Below are positions 1 through 5,370 of a DNA stretch of 11,735 nt, in pieces. A program made the position numbers and the translations under genes. This stretch comes from CAXXOK01 sp035353235 (GTDB lineage: Bacteria; Bacillota; Clostridia; Christensenellales; Aristaeellaceae). The notes below the pieces were generated by a model that had not been told where the DNA came from, did no database searches, and was given only the letters and a program-made list of their open reading frames with translations. The stretch covers positions 1 through 11,735 of the forward strand of contig DAOPZG010000080.1 in assembly GCA_035353235.1 (NCBI GenBank). Reading direction: 5' to 3'. The stretch's first letter is position 1. Each line of letters starts with the position of its first letter.

Positions 1-119
1 CGCTGGGTGACGAAGTTAACGGCAACGGCGGTCACACCGGGCAACTTGCGTATGGCTGTTTCCATGCGATCCGCACAGGCGGCGCAATCCAGTTCGGATA
101 ACTGAAATACCTTTTTCAT
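1..119 (-). CDS. Heavy-metal P1B-type ATPase, N-terminal HMA domain (partial)
   Basis: Only the first 39 codons and two bases of the next are in the window; the gene continues past position 1. The translation begins MKKVFQLSELDCAACADRME, a classic HMA (heavy-metal-associated) ferredoxin-like fold with the metal-binding Cys12-x-x-Cys15 loop, followed by a helix and KLPGV. The LDCAxCA form of the loop is typical of Zn/Cd/Pb-exporting ATPases (CadA/ZntA) rather than copper pumps, which usually have GMxCxxC. The ATG at 117-119 has GGGAGG about 7 bases upstream. It lies 19 bases downstream of the ArsR-family repressor gene and is surely co-transcribed with it. Inferred role: membrane efflux of a soft divalent metal, induced when the metal releases the repressor. 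A small stand-alone metallochaperone (CopZ/MerP type) is the alternative, because the membrane part is not visible. Confidence 0.75.
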   Translation of the reverse strand, partial: MKKVFQLSELDCAACADRMETAIRKLPGVTAVAVNFVTQ

Positions 120-138
120 TACGGATTCCTCCCGGATA

Positions 139-501
139 TTATTCGGTAACATGGTCGATGCCCTGCCCCAGTATGGTTCGTACGTGATCGTCCGCAAGGG
201 CGTAGAACACCGTCTTGCCATCCCGTCGGGCCGATACCAGTTTACTGCGCTTCAGCAGCGCCAACTGGTGGGATATCGCGCTCTGGCTCATCCCAAGGAG
301 CGTGGCGATGTCGCATACGCACATCTCGTTGGCAAACAGACAGTACAGGATGCGGATGCGTGTGGAATCCCCGAAAAGCTTGAACAGCTCGCTGAGGTCG
401 AAAAGCGTATCCTCGTCGGGCATAACATCGGCAACACGGTCTACAATATCCGCATGCACACATACAAATTCGCACTTCGGGGCTTCGGGAGGCGCCACCA
501 T
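139..501 (-). CDS. ArsR/SmtB-family metal-sensing repressor (CadC/SmtB-like)
   Basis: A 120-residue winged-helix repressor, the usual length for SmtB/CadC. The core runs LFKLFGDSTRIRIL (about 39-52), a metal-binding helix with MCVCD (60-64), then a recognition helix SQSAISHQLALLKRSKLV (72-89) and the wing RRDGKTVFY. Two metal sites known in the family look complete. The alpha3N site has Cys10 and Cys14 on the N-terminal arm with Cys61, Cys63 and Asp64. The alpha5 site has Asp104, His106, His117 and Glu120, the same residues and numbering as in SmtB. This suggests a Zn/Cd/Pb sensor that unbinds DNA when loaded. The ATG at 499-501 has GAAGGAG (511-517) 9 bases upstream. The gene heads an operon with the HMA-type ATPase and probably represses its own promoter through the 517-538 operator. 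Family call is firm; the exact metal is inferred. Confidence 0.93.
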   Translation of the reverse strand: MVAPPEAPKCEFVCVHADIVDRVADVMPDEDTLFDLSELFKLFGDSTRIRILYCLFANEMCVCDIATLLGMSQSAISHQLALLKRSKLVSARRDGKTVFYALADDHVRTILGQGIDHVTE

Positions 502-516
502 GTTTCATCACTCCTT

Positions 517-538
517 CATATGAACAACCGTTCATATG
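517..538. promoter_or_regulatory. ArsR-type operator (perfect inverted repeat)
   Basis: CATATGAAC (517-525) and GTTCATATG (530-538) form a perfect 9-base inverted repeat around the spacer AACC. The core ATATGAAC..GTTCATAT is the classic SmtB/CadC/CzrA-type operator. It begins one base downstream of the -10 box of the minus-strand promoter and so covers the likely transcription start, as expected for auto-repression by the adjacent ArsR-family protein. Confidence 0.88.
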
Positions 539-539
539 T

Positions 540-568
540 ATAATAGTCAAATAAGCAGCTCCTGTCAA
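540..568 (-). promoter_or_regulatory. Sigma-A-type promoter of the arsR-ATPase operon
   Basis: On the minus strand the -35 box is TTGACA (563-568) and the -10 box TATTAT (540-545), with a 17-base spacer. That is a perfect -35, one mismatch in the -10, and ideal spacing. It lies in the 86-base gap between the glycosylase stop and the repressor start, and it abuts the inverted-repeat operator. Confidence 0.85.
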
Positions 569-587
569 GAGGACAGACAGAAAAATA

Positions 588-1118
588 TCAGAATTTGACG
601 GTTTCTTTCGTCGCGCATTGCCACAGCGGTTTCCAGGCGGCGATGAGTATTTCGAGTGTACAACGCGCGTTGGCAGGGCTGGTGGAAGGCAACGCGACCA
701 TCGGCACACTGTTTTGCGGCTGCTTCCAGCGGCGGTACAGCGCGGCGGCGGTCTGCCCGTTGGTGAAAACCGAGTGAATGGGGGCCTGCCCGAGCAGCTT
801 CGACAGATCGTTGGGCACGGGGTTGCGGATACTTCCGTCCGCACTGCCCGCGATATCGCAGGAAGCCAGCACATCCCAGAGTGCGACATGGTGGGTAAGC
901 AACAAGTCAGTCTTTTCTTCAACCGAAGAAGGCACCGCTGCGCCAAACAGCGCAGCCAGCACCGGCCAGAACCGGTTTTGCGGGTGCCCGTAATAAAACG
1001 CGTTTGCACGCGACTGCACGGAAGGAAAGGTACCCAGTACCAGTACGCGGGAAGTGGAATCAAAAACCGGGGCGAACGGATGATGAATGTCCAGATATTG
1101 TTGCGCCGTACAACCCAC
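588..1118 (-). CDS. DNA-deoxyinosine glycosylase (HDG-type uracil-DNA glycosylase superfamily)
   Basis: A 176-residue protein of the UDG superfamily, matching hypoxanthine-DNA glycosylase (family 6, HDG). Such enzymes remove deaminated bases, chiefly hypoxanthine and in some members uracil, starting base-excision repair. Family motifs in order: LGTFPSVQSR (28-37), YYGHPQNRFW (42-51) with Asn48 as the likely catalytic-site Asn, ALWDVL..C.I.GSADGSIR (79-98), TNG (119-121) and the motif-2 loop LPSTSPAN (143-150). The start is GTG at 1116-1118: an in-frame TAA lies 21 bases upstream and no ATG precedes the conserved HPFAPVFD segment. The ribosome site there is weak, so expression may be low. It is transcribed towards the arsR promoter and away from dnaK. 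No obvious promoter or terminator of its own was found. Substrate preference cannot be read from the sequence. Confidence 0.88.
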   Translation of the reverse strand: MGCTAQQYLDIHHPFAPVFDSTSRVLVLGTFPSVQSRANAFYYGHPQNRFWPVLAALFGAAVPSSVEEKTDLLLTHHVALWDVLASCDIAGSADGSIRNPVPNDLSKLLGQAPIHSVFTNGQTAAALYRRWKQPQNSVPMVALPSTSPANARCTLEILIAAWKPLWQCATKETVKF

Positions 1119-1177
1119 CTCGTTTCTTACTCGGAATTAGTTCAACACGGAATGAATCGATCCCTTTTCAAACATTT

Positions 1178-1195
1178 GTCAGACTGGTCTGACCA
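1178..1195. promoter_or_regulatory. Candidate operator: overlapping inverted repeats with a GntR/FadR-like core
   Basis: GTCAGAC (1178-1184), TG, GTCTGAC (1187-1193) is a perfect 7-2-7 inverted repeat. Overlapping it, TGGTC-T-GACCA (1185-1195) is a perfect 5-1-5 dyad that resembles the TGGTnnnACCA core bound by FadR-type GntR regulators. It lies between the divergent glycosylase and dnaK genes, upstream of the putative dnaK promoter. No GntR gene is in the window, so the binding protein is unknown. Confidence 0.4.
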
Positions 1196-1241
1196 TTGTT
1201 CACGGTTTGTCCATATTTGGGTTAACGATTGCTCACGATTT
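1195..1241 (+). repeat. Pair of 14-base direct repeats upstream of dnaK
   Basis: ATTGTTCACGGTTT (1195-1208) and ATTGCTCACGATTT (1228-1241) match at 12 of 14 positions and start 33 bases apart, close to three helical turns. The second copy lies just before the likely -10 of dnaK. This arrangement is typical of two sites for one regulator on the same DNA face, but it could be chance in AT-richer intergenic DNA. Confidence 0.35.
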
Positions 1242-1252
1242 TCGTATATGAT
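1222..1252 (+). promoter_or_regulatory. Possible dnaK promoter
   Basis: TTAACG (1222-1227) and TATATG (1245-1250) are spaced by 17 bases. An overlapping TATGAT at 1247-1252 is a better -10 match but gives a 19-base spacer. The boxes are weaker than those of the other promoters in this window. No CIRCE element (TTAGCACTC-N9-GAGTGCTAA) is present, so HrcA control is not supported. Confidence 0.4.
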
Positions 1253-1291
1253 AACATAGTCAGGGTATATTCCCGGCAAGGAGGGAACCGT

Positions 1292-3085
1292 ATGGCAAGA
1301 ACGATCGGCATCGACCTGGGAACCACAAATTCCTGCGTCGCTTTTCTAGAAAACGGGGATCCCGTTGTGATCCCGAACGCCGAGGGCGGCCGAACCACGC
1401 CGTCCGTCGTTGCTTTTACGAAGGATGGGGAACGCATTGTGGGCAGCGCCGCCAAGCGGCAGGCTGTAACCAACAGTGAACGGACCATTTCCAGTATCAA
1501 GCGGGAGATGGGCACCGACAACCGGGTGAAAATCGACGGGAAAGCTTATACTCCGCAGGAGATCAGCGCGATGATCCTGCAAAAACTGAAAGCCGACGCT
1601 GAAGCCTATCTGGGAGAAAAGGTGACTGACGCGGTGATTACCGTGCCCGCCTATTTCAGCGACAGCCAGCGGCAGGCAACGAAAGACGCGGGAAAAATCG
1701 CGGGCCTGAACGTGTTGCGCATTGTGAACGAACCCACCGCCGCCGCGCTGGCCTATGGTGCGGATAAAGGCGAAAACATGAAGGTGATGGTATACGACCT
1801 GGGCGGCGGCACCTTCGACGTGAGCATCCTGGAGATCAACCACGATGTAATCGAGGTGCTGGCAACCGCGGGCAACAACCGTCTGGGTGGGGACGACTTC
1901 GACCGCTGTGTGGCCAATTGGTTGCTGGATGAGTTCCAGAAAAAAGAAAAAATCGACCTGACCCGCGATCCCACCGCAATGCAGCGCATCCGGGAAGCCG
2001 CCGAAAAGGCAAAGATTGAACTGAGCAGCGCTACAACGACGACCATCAGTCTGCCGTTTATTGCGAATGGCCGGGATGGGGCGAAGCACCTGGAGATGGA
2101 GCTGACCCGGGCGAAATTCGATGACCTGACGCGCAGCCTTGTGGACGCGACCATGGGCCCTGTAAAACAGGCCATGAGCGACGCGGGGCTGACCTCGTCG
2201 CAGATCGGACGGGTGCTTCTGGTGGGCGGCAGTACCCGCATACCCGCAGTACAGGAGGCCGTGAAGCGTTTAACCGGACAGGAACCCAGCAAGGGGATTA
2301 ATCCGGACGAATGTGTGGCTATGGGTGCGACGCTTCAGGGCGGCGTGCTGCAGGGGCAGGTGACAGGTCTTCTGTTGCTGGACGTCACCCCGCTTTCGCT
2401 GGGCGTTGAAACGGTGGGAGACGTGTTCAGCCGGATCATTGATCGGAATACCCCGATCCCTGTGAAACGAAGCCAGGTGTTTACCACAGCGGCGAACTTT
2501 CAGACGCAGGTGGAAATCCATGTCTTGCAGGGCGAGCGGGAAATTGCCAGTTATAACAAGACGCTGGGGAAATTCAAACTCACCGGGATTCGCCGTGCGA
2601 TGCGCGGCATCCCGCAGATCGAAGTGACCTTCGCCATCGATGCCAACGGAATTGTCAACGTGTCCGCCAAAGATCTGGGAACGGGGCGATATCAGGAAAT
2701 TGTGCTGACCCAGAGCTCCAACATGTCTTCCGCTGAGATAGATCAGGCAGTACGGGACGCGGAGCGCTACGCCGCCGACGACCGGCAGCGCAAACAAAGC
2801 GCGGAACTGCGCAACCGCGGCGAGCAACTCTGCTATGAAGCAAAAAGCGCCATGCGCAAACTGAAACCGGAGGATAAGGACCGCGTGGAAGCTCTGCGCA
2901 AGCGCACCCAGCAGGCGCTGGATGACAAGGATGACAACGCCCTGCGCGACGCGAGCGCGGAGCTGGAGAAGGCGCTGGCCGCTGCTGGAAGGTATGTGGG
3001 GGAAACGGGGGAGAACGCGGCGGAAGACGGCGCGATGGACGCGGAGTTTACCTCGGCGGAGAACAAGGGAAAAGAACGCCCCTGA
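1292..3085 (+). CDS. dnaK: DnaK-type Hsp70 chaperone, likely a divergent second copy
   Basis: A 597-residue Hsp70 that binds and releases hydrophobic peptide segments through an ATP cycle. The ATPase domain (1-358) has GIDLGTTNS (6-14), Lys70, the NEPTAAALAYG hinge (146-156), DLGGGTFD (169-176) and VGGSTRIP (311-318). The hydrophobic interdomain linker LLLLD (360-364) is followed by VTPLSLG. The substrate domain follows to about 500, then a helical lid. The ATPase domain lacks the insertion after about residue 75 that Gram-negative DnaKs carry. Oddities: the strongly conserved PPAPRG in the substrate domain reads RRAMRG (434-439), FDID is FAID (447-450), and the tail ends in a short MDAEF remnant. 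ATG at 1292 follows AAGGAGGG (1278-1285); an in-frame upstream start at 1229 would lie in the promoter. No grpE or hrcA is adjacent; the next two genes suggest a dedicated module. It could be the main DnaK only if no other copy exists in the genome. Confidence 0.95.
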   Translation: MARTIGIDLGTTNSCVAFLENGDPVVIPNAEGGRTTPSVVAFTKDGERIVGSAAKRQAVTNSERTISSIKREMGTDNRVKIDGKAYTPQEISAMILQKLKADAEAYLGEKVTDAVITVPAYFSDSQRQATKDAGKIAGLNVLRIVNEPTAAALAYGADKGENMKVMVYDLGGGTFDVSILEINHDVIEVLATAGNNRLGGDDFDRCVANWLLDEFQKKEKIDLTRDPTAMQRIREAAEKAKIELSSATTTTISLPFIANGRDGAKHLEMELTRAKFDDLTRSLVDATMGPVKQAMSDAGLTSSQIGRVLLVGGSTRIPAVQEAVKRLTGQEPSKGINPDECVAMGATLQGGVLQGQVTGLLLLDVTPLSLGVETVGDVFSRIIDRNTPIPVKRSQVFTTAANFQTQVEIHVLQGEREIASYNKTLGKFKLTGIRRAMRGIPQIEVTFAIDANGIVNVSAKDLGTGRYQEIVLTQSSNMSSAEIDQAVRDAERYAADDRQRKQSAELRNRGEQLCYEAKSAMRKLKPEDKDRVEALRKRTQQALDDKDDNALRDASAELEKALAAAGRYVGETGENAAEDGAMDAEFTSAENKGKERP

Positions 3086-3112
3086 TCACCGTGATGATAC
3101 GGAGGGATGCCC

Positions 3113-3982
3113 ATGTTCGGATATGTTACCATCAACCCGGCGGAGCTGGGAGAACGCAGCCGAAACCGCTACCAGGCGTATTACTGCGGCATGTGCCGCA
3201 CACTGATGCACCGATATGGCAACCTTGGACGGATTACGCTGAGCAACGACATGACGTTTCTGCTGGTGCTTCTAAGCTCCCTGTACGAGCCAGAAGAAAC
3301 GCTCAGCAAAGGCCGTTGCCTGCCACATCCGATCCGGGAGCGGGAATATTTGGAGAACGAGCTGAGCGACTACTGCGCGGATATGAATATCGCACTGGCA
3401 TACCATAAATGCCGCGACGACTGGAACGACGAGCACAGTCTGGCGGGCAGGGCAGAGGCCGGATTGTTGGAAAAAGCATACAGGCAGGTGGAGGGCCGAT
3501 ATCCGGAAAAGTGCGCGGCCATCGAACGCTGCCTCAAGGACATAGGCAAGCTGGAACAGGAGAATTGCCTGGAGCCGGATGCACCCGCTAACCTGACCGC
3601 AAGGATGCTGGGCGAGGTGTTTGTATACCGGGGCGATTACTGGTCGGTTCCGCTGCGTACGCTTGGCGAGGGTCTGGGGCGATTCATCTATCTGATGGAC
3701 GCTTACGAAGATTTACCGGCGGATCTGCGGCGAAAGCGCTATAATCCGCTGGCGCAGTACGCCAAAGCGCCGGATTACGAAACCCTGATCAAGGACAGTC
3801 TGACGATGGTGATTGCGGAATGTACGCAGGCATTTGAACTTTTACCCCTTGTGCAGGATGTGGAAATTCTGCGCAACATTCTATATTCGGGCGTATGGGT
3901 GCGTTATCGGCAAAAGCAGGAAAAACCCAAACGCGAACAGGCAAAACTAAGGGAGAGTGACCATGAACAGAGACCCGTATGA
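3113..3982 (+). CDS. DUF5685-type protein of unknown function, Hsp70-linked
   Basis: A 289-residue soluble, mostly helical protein. From its MFGYV start and motif pattern I recognise the DUF5685 family, whose function is unknown. Visible features: YYCGMC (23-28) and CLPH (69-72), which together make a plausible CxxC/CxxH zinc site; an Asp-rich segment HKCRDDWNDE (98-107); and a second, LGRFIYLMDAYEDLPAD (188-204) followed by RYNP (209-212). The two Asp motifs recall the DxxxD helices of squalene/phytoene synthases (inference only). The start is ATG 3113, 6 bases after GGAGGG (3101-3106); the ATG at 3107 touches that site and is too close. It begins 27 bases after dnaK and overlaps the J-domain gene by 20 bases, so the three proteins are probably made together. 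A role as partner or client of this Hsp70 pair is inferred from context alone. Confidence 0.82.
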   Translation: MFGYVTINPAELGERSRNRYQAYYCGMCRTLMHRYGNLGRITLSNDMTFLLVLLSSLYEPEETLSKGRCLPHPIREREYLENELSDYCADMNIALAYHKCRDDWNDEHSLAGRAEAGLLEKAYRQVEGRYPEKCAAIERCLKDIGKLEQENCLEPDAPANLTARMLGEVFVYRGDYWSVPLRTLGEGLGRFIYLMDAYEDLPADLRRKRYNPLAQYAKAPDYETLIKDSLTMVIAECTQAFELLPLVQDVEILRNILYSGVWVRYRQKQEKPKREQAKLRESDHEQRPV

Positions 3983-4751
3983 GGTACTGGGCGTATCCCC
4001 GAACGCCACGGATGACGAGATTAAGGCGGCATATCGGAAGCTGGCCAAAAAGTATCATCCGGATTTAAACGGGGGAAGCGCGCAGGCCGAGGCGAAGATG
4101 AAGGAAGTAAACGAGGCGTATACTCTGCTGGTGAAAAATAAGGGGCAGGGATACAGCCACAGTTACGGAAGCGGATCCTCTTCCGGCAACTCATACGGCA
4201 ACGCGGGCGGCTATGGCAGTTATGGCGGCTCCGGAAGCGGATACGGTACGGGCGGTTATGGCGGAGGCAATCAGGGCGGTTATGGCGGTGACTTTGACCC
4301 GTTCGGATTCGGAGACTTTTTCCGTCAGGCACAGCAACAGCAGGCATACCGGGGCAACCAGACTACCTATACCGAGTACGATCCGCTGCTGAAGAATGTG
4401 GAAGACGCGGTGCTGGATCGCGAATATGAGCGGGCAGCCCAATTGTTGACCGCTATCCGGGATCGCCGCGCCGCCTGGTACTACTGGAGCGCGCGGGTGA
4501 ACGTAGGTTTGGGCAATCGCGTGGCGGCGCTGAATTACGCGCGTACAGCGGTGGAAATGGCGCCGGATGAACCGGCTTTTCGGGAACTGCTGTCCGGGCT
4601 GAACGCAAACGGGCAAAATTACCGGCGATACGGCTCTTCACGAGGTTTTACGGGCGCATTGTGTGACAATCCCTGCTTAACTTTGCTGATTGCAAATGTG
4701 TTATGCAATTGCTGCTGTCTGGGCGGTCGCGGCGGAGCGTACTGCTGTTGA
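3963..4751 (+). CDS. J-domain co-chaperone with Gly/Tyr-rich linker, TPR-like region and Cys-rich tail
   Basis: A 262-residue DnaJ-like protein. The J domain spans 1-60 (DPYEVLGVSPNATDDEIKAA, then HPD at 32-34) and should stimulate the ATPase of the neighbouring DnaK. Residues 62-110 form a low-complexity stretch of repeated GYG, SYG and GGY units, followed by FDPFGFGDFF (111-120), the usual G/F region, and a Gln-rich patch. Residues 140-212 look like a pair of TPR helices. The last 30 residues are hydrophobic and hold eight cysteines (234, 238, 248, 250-252, 261, 262). Canonical DnaJ zinc fingers and C-terminal beta domains are absent, so this is a class C-type J protein. The start is ATG 3963 after GGGAGA (3951-3956); its first 20 bases overlap the preceding gene. 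The Cys tail may bind metal, membrane or form disulfides; none of this is shown. Confidence 0.9.
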   Translation: MNRDPYEVLGVSPNATDDEIKAAYRKLAKKYHPDLNGGSAQAEAKMKEVNEAYTLLVKNKGQGYSHSYGSGSSSGNSYGNAGGYGSYGGSGSGYGTGGYGGGNQGGYGGDFDPFGFGDFFRQAQQQQAYRGNQTTYTEYDPLLKNVEDAVLDREYERAAQLLTAIRDRRAAWYYWSARVNVGLGNRVAALNYARTAVEMAPDEPAFRELLSGLNANGQNYRRYGSSRGFTGALCDNPCLTLLIANVLCNCCCLGGRGGAYCC

Positions 4752-4812
4752 TCACGGCAATGGAATCCGAACCTGACCCATGAGATGCGGTAGAATAACA
4801 GCCTATGGAATA

Positions 4813-4834
4813 CGGCGCGCGAACGAGCGCGCCG
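4813..4834 (+). other. GC-rich hairpin abutting the ribosome site of the zinc-ribbon gene
   Basis: CGGCGCGC (4813-4820) pairs perfectly with GCGCGCCG (4827-4834) around the loop GAACGA. The Shine-Dalgarno AAGGAGGAGG starts at the next base. No T-run follows, so it is not a standard terminator. It could stabilise or tune a processed transcript between the J-domain gene and the zinc-ribbon gene, or be a leader element. Confidence 0.55.
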
Positions 4835-4851
4835 AAGGAGGAGGAAACCTT

Positions 4852-5265
4852 ATGTCCTTTTGGGAAAAGATCAAGCAGACTTTTCGTACGTTTATGTCCG
4901 GCAGGCACGGTGTAGATCAGCTTTCGGTTACCATGGTGTGGGCGGGACTGGTGATATACATTCTGTCCGCTATATTGAATTCCGGGTTGCTGGCGCTTGT
5001 ATCGCTGGCCCTGTATGTGTACACCCTGTTCCGTATTTTTTCCCGCAAGGAGCAGAAGCGCCGGGAAGAAAACCGCCGCTATATGGACTGGACCGGTAAG
5101 ATGACCACAGGTTTCAAACAGGCGCGTACGCGGTTTAAAAATCGCAAGCAATATAAATACTTCCGCTGCCCCAATTGTAAAGCGTGGCTGCGTCTGCCGC
5201 GGGGTGCGGGCGTGGTTACGGTGACCTGCGGGCGTTGCCACAACAACTTTACCCAGAAGGCATAA
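4852..5265 (+). CDS. Small membrane protein with C-terminal zinc ribbon
   Basis: A 137-residue protein of unknown function. A short amphipathic N-terminus (MSFWEKIKQTFRTFMSGRHG) is followed by two closely spaced hydrophobic segments (about 25-42 and 45-62), then a strongly basic, charged stretch (65-102). A rubredoxin-like zinc ribbon closes the protein: CPNC (106-109) and CGRC (126-129). The positive charge after the second segment places both ends in the cytoplasm. The start at ATG 4852 is set by AAGGAGGAGG (4835-4844). It lies 100 bases after the J-domain gene, with a GC-rich hairpin in the gap, and a terminator-like hairpin follows it, so it may be the last gene of the chaperone operon. 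Similar short membrane zinc-ribbon proteins occur in Clostridia, with no known role that I can name. Confidence 0.85.
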   Translation: MSFWEKIKQTFRTFMSGRHGVDQLSVTMVWAGLVIYILSAILNSGLLALVSLALYVYTLFRIFSRKEQKRREENRRYMDWTGKMTTGFKQARTRFKNRKQYKYFRCPNCKAWLRLPRGAGVVTVTCGRCHNNFTQKA

Positions 5266-5315
5266 CGCGGCAGGTAAACGGGGCGGATATGACGATTACC
5301 CAAATTGAAACGCTG

Positions 5316-5340
5316 AGGGACGCGACATTGCCGCGTCCCT
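5316..5340 (+). terminator. Probable intrinsic terminator after the zinc-ribbon gene
   Basis: AGGGACGCG (5316-5324) pairs perfectly with CGCGTCCCT (5332-5340) around a 7-base loop. The following GCTTTGTATT is only moderately T-rich, so termination may be partial. It begins 51 bases after the zinc-ribbon stop codon and is well placed to end the chaperone-module transcript. Confidence 0.6.
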
Positions 5341-5370
5341 GCTTTGTATTCCATAAACAGGAGCCAATTT

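Noticed and set aside
242..1063. Long minus-strand frame overlapping the glycosylase and arsR genes
   Set aside because: Out of frame with two clearly recognised genes and spans the arsR promoter and operator; the translation resembles no protein.
1119..1291. CIRCE/HrcA element before dnaK
   Set aside because: No TTAGCACTC-N9-GAGTGCTAA or near match is present in this gap.
3107..3109. ATG at 3107 as the start of the DUF5685-type gene
   Set aside because: It directly touches the GGAGGG ribosome site; the ATG at 3113 has proper spacing and gives the family MFGYV start.
4146..4292. DNA tandem repeat in the J-domain gene
   Set aside because: The GGC/TAT-rich pattern encodes the Gly/Tyr linker but the units are irregular in length and sequence, so it is protein low complexity rather than a true DNA repeat array.
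4752..4812. Separate promoter for the zinc-ribbon gene using TAGAAT at 4791-4796
   Set aside because: No acceptable -35 lies 16-19 bases upstream (the position reads CGAACC), so co-transcription with the J-domain gene is at least as likely.
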